A stretch of DNA of 64,000 bases, taken from Neobacillus terrae (lineage in GTDB: Bacteria; Bacillota; Bacilli; Bacillales; Cytobacillaceae). Positions 25,313 to 33,973 of the stretch are shown piece after piece. The translations under genes and the position numbers were made by a program. The stretch lies in assembly GCF_011393025.1 (NCBI RefSeq), contig NZ_JAAOEO010000005.1:186001-250000 (forward strand), given 5' to 3'. Within the stretch, counting starts at the first letter, position 1, and each line of letters begins with the position of its first letter. Under the pieces are notes generated by a model that saw only the letters and a program-made list of their open reading frames with translations, did not search any database and was not told where the DNA came from.

Positions 25313-25906
25313 TTAGTTGTTGTCTCGATTAAAACTCCATTTTGTAGTTTTACTCAAAAATTTAAAAAGGTCAGTTACCCATTTAGATGTTAAGCCGACT
25401 ATTACATAACAAGTGAAAAGTAATAGAAAGTTCTCCTTCCCATTAAAATGAAATAGTCCAATTCCGACCATTAGCGGTTTCAAAAAAAACGCTAAAGCAA
25501 GACAGAGCAGAAGCATCCAAATATAATAATTCTTCCTTCTATTAAGTGTGTATTGGTAAAGCAGAATATAAGTAACAGGTACCAATGAAGCATCTAGAGT
25601 AATACTTGATGGTAGCAGGGGAAGAAATTTATAGGGATAAATCCATATGCCTCTGAGTGTACCCATGGCATCTGTATAAGTAAAAAAAACATGAACACTA
25701 TACCCATAAAATCCAAGCTGGAATATGTTTTTTCGGTCAATGAAAAGAATTAATAAGATCAGAGGAATAACAAACATACCAAGAACAACCCAAAATTGCC
25801 AAGTTGTGTAGTTAGAATACTCCTGCCAGTAATTTATCCATCTATTACTTTCTTCAATATCTGCCTTGCTAATTTGTTCGATTATATGTAGTTGACCCGT
25901 TTTCAA
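25313..25906 (-). CDS. CBO0543-type membrane protein
   Basis: A 197-residue protein with about six membrane segments. FWVVLGMFVIPLILLILF, then IWIYPYKFLPLLPSSITLDASLVPVTYILLYQY and the RKNYYIWMLLL block follow the pattern of CBO0543-family proteins. A cytoplasmic N-terminus of about 35 residues is acidic. Start TTG with GGAGGAG 7 nt upstream. Function unknown. A second member is at 18046-18570. Confidence 0.65.
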   Translation of the reverse strand: MKTGQLHIIEQISKADIEESNRWINYWQEYSNYTTWQFWVVLGMFVIPLILLILFIDRKNIFQLGFYGYSVHVFFTYTDAMGTLRGIWIYPYKFLPLLPSSITLDASLVPVTYILLYQYTLNRRKNYYIWMLLLCLALAFFLKPLMVGIGLFHFNGKENFLLLFTCYVIVGLTSKWVTDLFKFLSKTTKWSFNRDNN

Positions 25907-26118
25907 AAGTGTTCTCCTCCCCTTTTTATTAGTATTTAGTTTTACCAGTAGGTTTTATTCATTGACCTGAAGTTGATCAATGTAAGAAAAACCAGTGGCT
26001 ATTATATAATGCTTAATTTTATTGTTACAAGGACCAAAACGTTAAATTCATCTTAAACTAGAAAAATGTTTCCCTTTTTACATGTATTTCAAATTACCCT
26101 TCATAAGAAACAACTTTT

Positions 26119-26165
26119 ATGTTATTATTAAGTTGTTACTTAACGGGTGAATATATAAATAACAT
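26119..26165. promoter_or_regulatory. Nested inverted repeats in front of opuFA
   Basis: Outer arms ATGTTATT (26119-26126) and AATAACAT (26158-26165); inside them TTAAGT, TGTT, ACTTAA (26128-26143), a perfect 6-bp repeat. These are the only strong dyads in the leader of the transporter operon and are candidate operators for the BusR-like regulator encoded downstream. The promoter itself is not clear. Confidence 0.4.
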
Positions 26166-26180
26166 TTTAGGGGGAATTTG

Positions 26181-27305
26181 GTGATTAAATTTGAAAACAT
26201 TGTTAAAAGCTATCAGAAACGTGCAGTCATTGACAATTTCAATTTGGAAATCGACGCTGGTGAGCTGGTCGTCTTTATAGGGCCCAGCGGCTGCGGCAAG
26301 ACCACTCTGTTAAAAATGGTGAACCGCCTTATTGAGCCAAGTTCAGGAAAAATTTTAATAAACGGAGAAGACATCTCAAAGATCAATCCCGTAGATTTGA
26401 GGAGAAACATCGGATATGTCATCCAAAGTACCGGTCTATTTCCTCATATGACCATCCAGGAAAATCTTGAACTCATTCCGAAGCTCAAGGGAGAATCACC
26501 TGAATCAATTGAAAAGAAAACAGAGTACCTCTTGAAGCTTGTCGGTTTAAATCCAAAAGAATACCTTAACCGCTATCCAAAAGAATTAAGCGGCGGACAA
26601 CAGCAGCGTGTTGGAGTTGCCCGCGCCTTCTCAACTGACTCCGATATTATCCTTATGGACGAGCCCTTTAGCGCTCTTGATCCCGTTACAAGAAGTTCCC
26701 TTCAGGAAGAACTCTTCAACATGCAGAAAGAATTGAACAAAACCATTATCTTCGTAACCCATGATATGGACGAAGCCTATAAAATTGCGGATAAAATTTG
26801 TCTTCTTAAAGATGGCCATATCCTGCAATATGATACGCCTGAAAATATCCTTAAGAATCCAGCATCTGAGTATGTGGAGAGCTTCTTAGGAAAACGCCGT
26901 GTTTGGAACAATCCTGAGGTGTTAAAAGCAGAAGATATTATGATTACTAGTCCTGTAAAGGTTCTGCCAAAGCGGAATGTCTTCCAGGCAGTAGAAATTA
27001 TGAAGGAAAACAAAGTAGATAGCCTTATGGTCACAGACAGTGAACAAACCTTAATCGGGCTTGTGACATTAAAGGATATTAAACTTGTTGACCGGAAATT
27101 GCCTGTGGGTGAAGTCATGGAACGGAATGTTTATTCTGTTACGGAAGATACTGATCTCATTTTTGTTCTAAAGATGATGAATGACAATAAAATTGGTTAT
27201 TTGCCAGTAGTAGATCACTCTGGTCATTTAAAAGGGCTGATTACCCGGAGCAGCATTCTTTCTGCTTTGAGCAGTCAATTACTTGATTTGGAGGTGGCAT
27301 TTTAA
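26181..27305 (+). CDS. opuFA: Compatible-solute ABC transporter ATPase (OpuFA/OpuCA-like)
   Basis: A 374-residue ATPase: Walker A GPSGCGKTT, Q-loop VIQSTGLFPHM, signature LSGGQQQR, Walker B IILMDEPF and H-loop VTHDMDEA, followed by a tandem CBS domain region (about 250-370) as in OpuA/OpuC ATPases that sense ionic strength. It energises import of betaine-type osmoprotectants. Start GTG at 26181 with GGGG 6 nt upstream. Its stop overlaps the start of the permease gene (TAATG), so translation is coupled. Confidence 0.85.
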   Translation: MIKFENIVKSYQKRAVIDNFNLEIDAGELVVFIGPSGCGKTTLLKMVNRLIEPSSGKILINGEDISKINPVDLRRNIGYVIQSTGLFPHMTIQENLELIPKLKGESPESIEKKTEYLLKLVGLNPKEYLNRYPKELSGGQQQRVGVARAFSTDSDIILMDEPFSALDPVTRSSLQEELFNMQKELNKTIIFVTHDMDEAYKIADKICLLKDGHILQYDTPENILKNPASEYVESFLGKRRVWNNPEVLKAEDIMITSPVKVLPKRNVFQAVEIMKENKVDSLMVTDSEQTLIGLVTLKDIKLVDRKLPVGEVMERNVYSVTEDTDLIFVLKMMNDNKIGYLPVVDHSGHLKGLITRSSILSALSSQLLDLEVAF

Positions 27306-28867
27306 TGAAGGACTTTTTTAACTACGCAACCAAAAATACCGGGCAAATCATCGATTTGCTTGGACAGCATATCTTATTGAGTATTGTATCTGTATTGATT
27401 GCCATCATTATTGGAGTTCCTCTTGGTATCCTGATTTCAAGAAACAAGAAATTCTCTAAACCTATCCTTGGGATAGCGAATGTAATCCAGGCTGTACCAA
27501 GCTTGGCGCTGCTCGGTTTCCTAATCCCCTTCATCGGCATAGGCAGTACTCCTGCCATCATTATGGTTGTGCTTTATTCTTTACTTCCTATTGTAAAAAA
27601 CACTTATACAGGCTTAACCAATATCGATTCTGATATTATTGAGGCTGCAAGGGGAATTGGCTTAACCAAGAGTCAGACAATGCGGAAAATTCAGCTGCCT
27701 CTTGCCTTCCCAATTATTATGGCTGGAGTTCGTATCTCTGCAGTAACTGCTGTTGGACTTATGACAATCGCTGCCTTTGTCGGTGCCGGCGGACTGGGTT
27801 ATCTTGTTTTCTCTGGTGTTTCAACAGTCGATAATAACATGATTCTTGCTGGGGCTATTCCTGCTTGTATCCTAGCCTTACTGATTGATTTTGCAGTCGG
27901 TAAAATGGAATCAAAGCTTTCTTATACAAGTAAAATGAATGGTTCTATTAAACAACAGAAAAAACCTAAGTTCAAAAAGATTTTAATACCTGCTGCTATT
28001 GTTCTATTAGTGCTGGGAATTGGTTCATCGTATGTATATAAAATGGTGGACGCTAAAAATAAAATTGTCATTGGATCAAAAAATTTCAGCGAATCGATTA
28101 TTCTTGCCCATATGACAGCTGATTTAATTGAAGCAAAAACGGATATTTCAGTTGAACGAAAAGTAAACCTTGGCGGAACACAGGTAGTATTTGGTGCCCT
28201 CAAAAAGGGTGATGTTGATGCTTACGTTGAATACACAGGCACAGGCCTGGTTAGTATTTTGAAAAAAGATGTTTCGAATAACCCTAATAAGGTTTATTCC
28301 ACAGTAAGAAATGAATTTGAAAAAAGGTATAGTATTGAAACGCTTAAACCGCTCGGATTTAATAATACCTATACCCTGGCAGTCAGACAGGATACAGCCA
28401 AAAAGTACGGTCTGGAAACCTTCTCAGATTTAGCAAAAGTCAGCAATCAATTAACCGCTGGTACTACCATCGAATTTTCAAACAGAAAAGATGGTCTGCC
28501 TGGTCTAGCACAAAAGTATACTATGAACTTCGCAAATCTAAAGGCTGTAGACGGCGGTTTAAGATATACGGCCTTAATGAACAATAAGAGCCAGGTTATC
28601 GATGCATTTTCTACAGACGGCATGCTTCAGGAATTTAAATTAAAAGTCCTTAAGGATGACAAGAACTTCTTCCCTCCTTACTATGCTGTTCCAATGGTGA
28701 GAGAAGAAACGCTTAAGGAATATCCTGAATTGAAGAAAGTCATGAACTCCCTGGCAGGAACTTTGACTGATGAGAAAATGCGTGAATTAAATTATAAAGT
28801 AGATAGTCTAAAGCAATCGCCTGAAAAGGTTGCGAAGCAATTCTTAATTGATGAAGGCTTAATTTAA
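27305..28867 (+). CDS. opuFB: Fused permease / substrate-binding protein of a betaine-type ABC transporter (OpuFB-like)
   Basis: A 520-residue fusion. Residues 1-215 are a permease of the OpuCB type (six segments, with the EAARGIGLTKSQTMRKIQLP coupling motif split as EAARGIGL and RKIQLPLA); after a short membrane anchor, residues 250-520 are a type II binding protein of the OpuCC/ProX group (GSKNFSESIILAHM, VDAYVEYTGTG). This layout, with one ATPase gene before it, is that of OpuF in Bacillus infantis and resembles BusAB of lactic acid bacteria. Substrates are likely glycine betaine or related solutes, but the binding pocket cannot be assigned from sequence alone. Confidence 0.87.
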   Translation: MKDFFNYATKNTGQIIDLLGQHILLSIVSVLIAIIIGVPLGILISRNKKFSKPILGIANVIQAVPSLALLGFLIPFIGIGSTPAIIMVVLYSLLPIVKNTYTGLTNIDSDIIEAARGIGLTKSQTMRKIQLPLAFPIIMAGVRISAVTAVGLMTIAAFVGAGGLGYLVFSGVSTVDNNMILAGAIPACILALLIDFAVGKMESKLSYTSKMNGSIKQQKKPKFKKILIPAAIVLLVLGIGSSYVYKMVDAKNKIVIGSKNFSESIILAHMTADLIEAKTDISVERKVNLGGTQVVFGALKKGDVDAYVEYTGTGLVSILKKDVSNNPNKVYSTVRNEFEKRYSIETLKPLGFNNTYTLAVRQDTAKKYGLETFSDLAKVSNQLTAGTTIEFSNRKDGLPGLAQKYTMNFANLKAVDGGLRYTALMNNKSQVIDAFSTDGMLQEFKLKVLKDDKNFFPPYYAVPMVREETLKEYPELKKVMNSLAGTLTDEKMRELNYKVDSLKQSPEKVAKQFLIDEGLI

Positions 28868-28874
28868 GTTAAAT

Positions 28875-28915
28875 AAAAAACGAGCTTGGAAAAATCCAGG
28901 CTCGTTTTCTTTTTT
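28875..28915. terminator. Bidirectional terminator between opuFB and the BusR-like gene
   Basis: ACGAGC(TTGG), loop, (CCAG)GCTCGT followed by TTTCTTTTTT on plus and by TTTTTTATTT on minus. Confidence 0.85.
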
Positions 28916-29528
28916 ATCTATACAAGAAATCCCAAACTCTGCTATGTGTTTTCTCGTTGCCAATTACGAGCAGAATATCATTGAGCTGAATACTGGCATA
29001 TGGGCCAGGAGAAATGGTTAATTCCCCTTCCCGTTTAATCCCTACAATCGTACCGCCTGTATTTTGCCAAAATTTAAGTTCTGAAACCGTCTGTCCAATA
29101 TAGGGGCATTCGGCTGTTATCTCCACTTCAATGGGAGCCAGAGGATTGGTATGTCGCAGCTTGCCGGAATAATCCACAATTTTATTCATGGTCTCGAAAA
29201 GCTGTTCATCCAGCTTTTGTCGTTCTGTCATTAGCTTCCTCATCTGCTTTTCCATATCTTTTACACTTTCAATATTGGAAAAGCGATTAATATAAGTTAA
29301 GGCATTCTCCCTGGAGGAAATTTCAACCCCGGCCCCCTTGGTTGATTTAACAATCTCAACATCCTCAAGGATCTTCATGGCCTTGCGAACCGTCTCAGGA
29401 GATACATTATACTCGCTCGCAAGTGTAGATCTCCCATGAATTTTTTCTCCGACCTTATATTTCTCATTGTATATACGGTTTGCAATATCAATCGCTATTT
29501 GTTCATATACCGGTATCTTCGTACGCAT
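28914..29528 (-). CDS. busR: BusR-like GntR/RCK_C transcription regulator
   Basis: A 204-residue protein. Residues 1-70 are a GntR winged helix (IPVYEQIAIDIANRI, STLASEYNVSPETVRKAMKIL), 85-125 a charged coiled coil, and 135-204 a TrkA_C/RCK_C domain (GQTVSELKFWQNTGGTIVGI). This three-part layout is that of BusR, the c-di-AMP-binding repressor of the busAB betaine transporter in Lactococcus and Streptococcus. Here it lies tail-to-tail with an OpuF-type betaine transporter, the same functional partner. That it binds c-di-AMP or represses opuF is inference. Confidence 0.75.
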   Translation of the reverse strand: MRTKIPVYEQIAIDIANRIYNEKYKVGEKIHGRSTLASEYNVSPETVRKAMKILEDVEIVKSTKGAGVEISSRENALTYINRFSNIESVKDMEKQMRKLMTERQKLDEQLFETMNKIVDYSGKLRHTNPLAPIEVEITAECPYIGQTVSELKFWQNTGGTIVGIKREGELTISPGPYASIQLNDILLVIGNEKTHSRVWDFLYR

Positions 29529-29735
29529 GTATGTCTTCCTTTATCCATTTTTGAAAATTCTTTAATGATTGAATAAATTATTATACCATTTTTAAATATC
29601 GAGATTGAAATTCTAAAGTTATATTCAGTGTTTCATTTTAAGTGTATTTTATCTCATGTTCAAACTATGAAAATAATAGGCGATTTAAATTTTTAAGCAA
29701 CCCCATCCCTGTTAACCTCAATCAGAACAAGTTTT

Positions 29736-30347
29736 TTATTTTTGAAGGTTTTTTCTCATAAGCGCGGCTACTTGTAGATTATCTTGATTAGTTGTTCTTT
29801 CTAAATGACTAATAATTAACTCTTGCCGTTCCACAGGATGATTTTGACTTAATTTAGCTTTTGCTTCAATTTTTGTAATTTTTATTTTGAACGCTACAAT
29901 TCCTTTACTCATTCCTTCGATAAAACTGGGGTCTACATCATTTAAATTGTATGAACTATCTGTACTTTCATATTTTTTAACCATATCATTTAAAGAATCA
30001 AATATTATTTTTCCATCCGCTATCATCTCCATCTTTCCATATAAATGAATAGACACATAATTCCAAGTAGGTACGGCCTTGGTCGTTTCGTACCAAGAAG
30101 GTGAAATATAACAGTGTGGGCCCTGGAAAACCACAAGAACTAGTTGGTTATCTGCATCCTTCCATTGCCCGTTCGGACGTGCAAAATGTCCATATAAAGC
30201 ATGTTCATCTTTATTTAATAGCAACGGAAGATGAGTGGCGCAAGGTTCCCCCTTATGTTGAGAAAATAAAGTTGCAAAGCTATACTCTTCGATAAAGTTA
30301 TAAATAACATCTTGGTCCTTAATTTCGAAATGCTTTGGTATATACAT
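29736..30347 (-). CDS. paiB: PaiB-like FMN-binding negative regulator
   Basis: A 203-residue FMN-binding split-barrel protein. Motifs [41 protein letters not shown] and [13 protein letters not shown] are those of the PaiB/flavin-reductase-like family; in B. subtilis PaiB affects sporulation and protease gene expression. The partner PaiA is not adjacent. The ATG at 30347 has AAAGAGGTG nine nt upstream; a GTG four codons earlier overlaps that site. Confidence 0.85.
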   Translation of the reverse strand: MYIPKHFEIKDQDVIYNFIEEYSFATLFSQHKGEPCATHLPLLLNKDEHALYGHFARPNGQWKDADNQLVLVVFQGPHCYISPSWYETTKAVPTWNYVSIHLYGKMEMIADGKIIFDSLNDMVKKYESTDSSYNLNDVDPSFIEGMSKGIVAFKIKITKIEAKAKLSQNHPVERQELIISHLERTTNQDNLQVAALMRKNLQK

Positions 30348-30447
30348 ATTGGATTCCACCTCTTTAAAAGAATGATTTTTACCTTTATTTTAAGTTTACT
30401 AGAATGATAAAATAATTGTTTTAGGCCGGAATAACTCTTCCTAGTTC

Positions 30448-30476
30448 AATAAAAAAATGCCCGGCAAAACAGGCAG
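30448..30476 (-). terminator. Terminator downstream of the frameshifted minus-strand gene
   Basis: TGCCTG and CCGGGCA form an imperfect hairpin followed by TTTTTTTATT on the minus strand. Confidence 0.5.
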
Positions 30477-30621
30477 CACGTTTGAGAGGATAAATGACTA
30501 CCTGATTATGTATTCATATAAACTATTTTTTGTTTTTCCTCACACGTTTGCCCTCTTCTCCTATAGCTATTTACTATTCCATTTTCTGTATCAGAATTCC
30601 TTCTTCAATGAAGCTGCTCCT

Positions 30622-30973
30622 TTAGAATAAGTGCGTAAACAAAAAAGACAGGGGCTTTGGGCCAGCTGTCCTTTCTCCATTTTTATGTCCTTTTTCAAAA
30701 CGGATGGTTTCCAGTATTTTGACTATATCCTGACCCAACTCATCCTGCTTGCCCAAATTCATATTCTCCAGGTGTTCATTTACTACATCTTCAATAAACT
30801 GTTTCATTTTAGGAGTGGGGGATTTTCCCTCTTTCATATGGCGGATAATGGGTAGAGCAATCTCCTATCTTGCGGGTAAATGGTTCGGTTGGCATACCTA
30901 CGCCGTCGGCCATTTCCGCCCATCTTCTCCATTTATCCATGTACGATTCCAAAAATTGAATAGCCTTTTCCAT
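30622..30973 (-). pseudogene. Small hypothetical gene with a frameshift
   Basis: GGAGG before ATG 30973 opens a frame reading MEKAIQFLESYMDKWRRWAE, MADGVGMPTEPFTRKIG that ends at 30809. The next frame continues EIALPIIRHMKEGKSPTPKM, KQFIEDVVNEHLENMNLG and ILETIRFEKG to a stop at 30622. Taken together this gives a helical protein of about 115 residues. The break lies near 30865, where no long homopolymer exists. It could be decay or two overlapping small genes. Family not recognised. Confidence 0.5.
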
Positions 30974-31120
30974 GTATGTTCCCTCCATTGCAAATAACTC
31001 TCATTGTATGCGGGATTACTAGGAGAAAGCAATGACAATGTTGTGACGAGTAAAAATATATTCTTTGACCTTCTTAAACTGGTCTCGTTAGATGAGAAGG
31101 ATCATTTTCTTCCATTTCGC

Positions 31121-31582
31121 TTATTCAACAGGGATCCAAATTTCCATTACATACTCATCTGTTTCTTCTTTTCCAAACATATTACTTTCTACTATCTCAA
31201 TCTCGGGCATTCCTTCTCTGATTCTATAGCCTTCCTGATCAAACACCTTCCATAGTTTCCCGTATGAATTTGGAATATTTTTAACGTGCCCGATATGCTT
31301 GTAGACAACATATTTTTGTGCAGGAAAGGTATGTATAGTCATTCCTTTTTCAACTTTGTGGAAATCAACAAAATCTATTTCCATTCCACAGGTATAGAAA
31401 TAATGATCACTTCTTGGAGGAAGGCAAACTCCTACTATTTTATCTGCATTGTTTTCACTGATAAATTTATACGATTTTTCCCATAGTTCTGGTATAGGAT
31501 AAACAATATTGCTACCCCATTTTCCTGGCGCACTGTAACCTACTAATACAAAGGAACTCTTTATCAATTCTTTAAATTCCAT
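31121..31582 (-). CDS. GyrI-like / AraC effector-binding domain protein
   Basis: A 153-residue single-domain protein. IVGVCLPPRSDHYFYTCGMEI, KGMTIHTFPAQKYVVYKHIG and a C-terminal MEIWIPV are the pattern of the GyrI-like small-molecule-binding domain (SHS2-type; the same fold as the BmrR/Rob effector domains). It probably binds hydrophobic or cationic ligands. No DNA-binding domain is attached. GGGGAAGG is 7 nt upstream of the ATG. Confidence 0.75.
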   Translation of the reverse strand: MEFKELIKSSFVLVGYSAPGKWGSNIVYPIPELWEKSYKFISENNADKIVGVCLPPRSDHYFYTCGMEIDFVDFHKVEKGMTIHTFPAQKYVVYKHIGHVKNIPNSYGKLWKVFDQEGYRIREGMPEIEIVESNMFGKEETDEYVMEIWIPVE

Positions 31583-31620
31583 TTTAAAACCTTCCCCTTC
31601 TTTAGTAATAATCCGAGTAA

Positions 31621-31734
31621 CTATTCCTCATAGAAGGAGGAAAATCCTTCTTGGAATCCATCTTCCAGTTCAAAGGGGAAATGACCAATTACTCCTGCTA
31701 GTGGTTTAACTTTATCTTGGGCGTCTTTTCCTCC
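31621..31734 (-). pseudogene. Possible 3' end of a lost gene
   Basis: A 37-codon open stretch (KDAQDKVKPLAGVIGHFPFE, LEDGFQEGFSSFYEE, stop) with protein-like composition but no start; nothing upstream in frame. Family not recognised. Confidence 0.2.
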
Positions 31735-31737
31735 TTA

Positions 31738-31773
31738 ACAAAAAAGTGCATCAATCCTTTTTGGATTCATGCC
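31738..31773 (-). terminator. Terminator of the GTGCATTAATCC type
   Basis: GTGCATCAATCC and GGATTCATGC arms with TTTTTTG beyond on the minus strand. Related hairpins occur at 33895, 39126, 42078 and 55731. Confidence 0.55.
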
Positions 31774-31878
31774 ACGATTAGCTGGAAAAATATATAGTAA
31801 CTTATTTTATGTTTCCTTTGCTCTATAAGGATCAAGAAGGAAGTTTAAAAAAGTGCTTTCGAGGTCACTCTTATGTAG

Positions 31879-32349
31879 TCAAACAACAAATCTTCTTGTT
31901 TTCTCAATCAAATACTGTACTCCATATAATAAATAAGCTTTATAGTGTAAGTATATAAAGAACTGAATATGATTTATCCGCTTTAGGCTTATGATTTTAA
32001 ATCTTTTAAGAACATCAATAAAAAGAAAAGCAAAGAGTCCATCAGAGATGACATTAAGTATTACAAACTTTTTGAAGTTACCATACGAAATTTTAAGTAT
32101 CCATAGAGAAATAGGCATGTAAGAACCAACACTAAAAGGAAGTTCGTCCTTAATAAATGACTTTCGCTTATCGTAAAACTTCCACCAATTCCTCCTGTGG
32201 CCATATAAATGATTTATGATCTCAAAAATTACAATAAAAACCCCTGATAAAGAAAAACGTTTCATATTACGCTTTCCTAAAAATAACAATGATAGCCATG
32301 GAATTATTATTATAGATAAATTAAATAGGAAGTGCTACCTTGTTATCAT
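31879..32349 (-). pseudogene. Membrane-protein paralogue with an early stop
   Basis: GAGGTG before ATG 32349 opens MITR, then TAG, then the frame continues HFLFNLSIIIIPWLSLLFLG and on to the stop at 31879 without other breaks (156 residues in all). The sequence parallels the intact gene at 17345-17821 (PWLSLLFLG/PWLSVPFLG, NWWKFY/KWWWFF, ISYGNFKKF/FTYGNLKRY, YGVQYL/YGFQYS). Reinitiation at a downstream TTG could still make a shortened protein. Confidence 0.65.
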
Positions 32350-32513
32350 AAGTGTTTTCACCTCAACTTACTTTTCGACTCTTTTTTAAAATATTCAATA
32401 ACACAAAAATAATCCTCCAATTATAGAACTTATCTCCTTTTTCACCTGCATTAGGAATAACACCTGGTTATTTCTTCACTAATTCCATTTGTTCTAAATT
32501 AATGACTCTATTA

Positions 32514-32862
32514 GTAAACTTTGTTGTTTAAGTAAAAATAGACTCGCTTTCCGCGGGCAATCCGCGAGCCTGTCAAAATTCAGCACCTAGCCCCTCGAGG
32601 TCGCTTCAGTCCTGACTTTGAAGTAAAGAACGACTTCATCGTCAGGCCCTCCAGCGCTTGTCGGGGCTGAACAAGGCGCTTCCGTTCTTCTTTCTCCTCG
32701 GTCGCTAACGACCTGCGGGGTCTCGCCTGGCTTGCTTTTCCCGCAGGACGTTGAGATTGCATCGGTGAATCGTCACCGCACGAAGAAAATGCAAATGCAT
32801 TTTCGAGGATCTCGCCTATTTTTGCTCACAGTTTCTTCAAATTGCAATATTCTCCAAGAAAA
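32514..32862. repeat. Composite intergenic repeat, copy 2 (with nested hairpin element)
   Basis: Same flanks as 16675-16998, but the core (32577-32690) is a hairpin element with arms AGCACCTAGCCCCTCGAGG and GGGGCTGAACAAGGCGCTT. That core resembles the free element at 37597-37712. So flanks and cores can be combined independently. Confidence 0.85.
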
Positions 32863-32907
32863 GAGCCAATTAATAAATATCAAACACTCACCATGCACCT
32901 TTTATTA

Positions 32908-32933
32908 TTGAAAAAGCTGCCGATTTGGCAGCA
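32908..32933 (-). terminator. Intrinsic terminator after the small-gene cluster
   Basis: GCTGCC, 5-nt loop, GGCAGC followed by TTTTTC on the minus strand. Confidence 0.75.
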
Positions 32934-32954
32934 AGATTTTTAACAACCAGCAGG

Positions 32955-33110
32955 TCAGATTAGCTGATTGTTACCTTCTGGATCTTCCTTGTCAGAATCA
33001 GTACTTGATCTATCCAGTATTTCATTTAATTCCCCAGTATCACCTTTTGCATTTATAACTTCAAATATTTGATTTAAACCCTCAGACGTTATATCCTCAT
33101 TATCTTTCAT
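32955..33110 (-). CDS. Small acidic protein (51 residues)
   Basis: GGGAGG 7 nt before an ATG opens MKDNEDITSEGLNQIFEVIN, then AKGDTGELNEILDRSS and an acidic tail (SDKEDPEGNN). No membrane segment. It follows the 22-residue frame and the membrane-anchored protein gene in one orientation and is closed by a terminator. Family not recognised. Confidence 0.55.
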   Translation of the reverse strand: MKDNEDITSEGLNQIFEVINAKGDTGELNEILDRSSTDSDKEDPEGNNQLI

Positions 33111-33158
33111 ATAACTGACCTCCCTCTTAAAATCAATAATATGATTACCAACATATCA

Positions 33159-33227
33159 TTAATTATCCCTGGACTTTAAAAGTAATCCCTCTTCTGTATC
33201 TAAAATAGTTTTTTTAAAATCTTTCAT
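33159..33227 (-). CDS. Possible 22-residue peptide
   Basis: The ATG follows the stop of the upstream gene in the string TAAGGGATG; the frame reads MKDFKKTILDTEEGLLLKSR. The AAGG of the overlapping stop could serve as ribosome site. Weak evidence; kept because of tight packing in the operon. Confidence 0.25.
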   Translation of the reverse strand: MKDFKKTILDTEEGLLLKSRDN

Positions 33228-33230
33228 CCC

Positions 33231-33800
33231 TTAATCCTTTGAATATTTATATAAATGAAACCCTGAGTACTTAACATAAAATCCTTCTTTAATAAGATTA
33301 TAATTGTCGGGTGTTATTCCAAAGAAAAAGTCAGAATCCGGGCCCTGCCCCACCTGACCTACTTCGATTTTTTGATGATTGTTATTATATAAATAATAAT
33401 CATTAGGAGATAAATTATCAGTAAAGGAACCATCCTCATGAAATATTTCGTTATATAAAAAACTTCCCTTATTGCTACTCATATTAAATGTCGTTGTAAA
33501 ACTGAAATAAAGATCATTTTTCCGATTTATGACATCTTTAAGGAAAATGTTTGTATTATTTTTTTCTTTTAGTTTGATATTAACTTCTTTTTCTTTACCG
33601 TTTTTAAAAGGTATCCATTCTGGCTTAATATAAACCTCAACTGTTACAGGCTTTTTAATTTGATGTAATGTATAGCCATCGTGAATTATTACTTTTTCTA
33701 ATATACCTTCGCTGGAATAATAATTTTTAAAATAACTATATCCCAATAAAAATGCAGCTACCAATAGAATTACTAAAAAAGCAGCTTTTTGTTTTGGCAC
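33231..33800 (-). CDS. Membrane-anchored extracytoplasmic protein, unknown family
   Basis: A 189-residue protein with one N-terminal membrane segment (AAFLVILLVAAFLLGYSYF) and a soluble outside domain rich in Asn, Lys and Tyr (DNLSPNDYYLYNNNHQKIEV, SDFFFGITPDNYNLI). It starts with GTG, AGGGTG lying 5 nt upstream. No lipobox or catalytic motif. It heads a short cluster with two small frames. Function unknown. Confidence 0.6.
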   Translation of the reverse strand: MPKQKAAFLVILLVAAFLLGYSYFKNYYSSEGILEKVIIHDGYTLHQIKKPVTVEVYIKPEWIPFKNGKEKEVNIKLKEKNNTNIFLKDVINRKNDLYFSFTTTFNMSSNKGSFLYNEIFHEDGSFTDNLSPNDYYLYNNNHQKIEVGQVGQGPDSDFFFGITPDNYNLIKEGFYVKYSGFHLYKYSKD

Positions 33801-33894
33801 TTTATCACCCTTAACTAAAATTCTTTCTTCCTAATATATTCGGGAATGAACAAATAATCTCTTTTTGGGGAGCCTAATAAGCCATTGAGGATCA

Positions 33895-33932
33895 TAAAAA
33901 AAGGTGCATAAACCCTTAAAAGTCCATGCACT
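33895..33932 (-). terminator. Terminator of the GTGCATTAATCC type
   Basis: GTGCAT(GGACT) and (GGGTTT)ATGCAC pair on the minus strand, followed by CTTTTTTT, after the epimerase-like gene. Confidence 0.7.
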
Positions 33933-33973
33933 CTTCTTATTGATGGTTTCGTTACAATGCAATCTTTATACTT

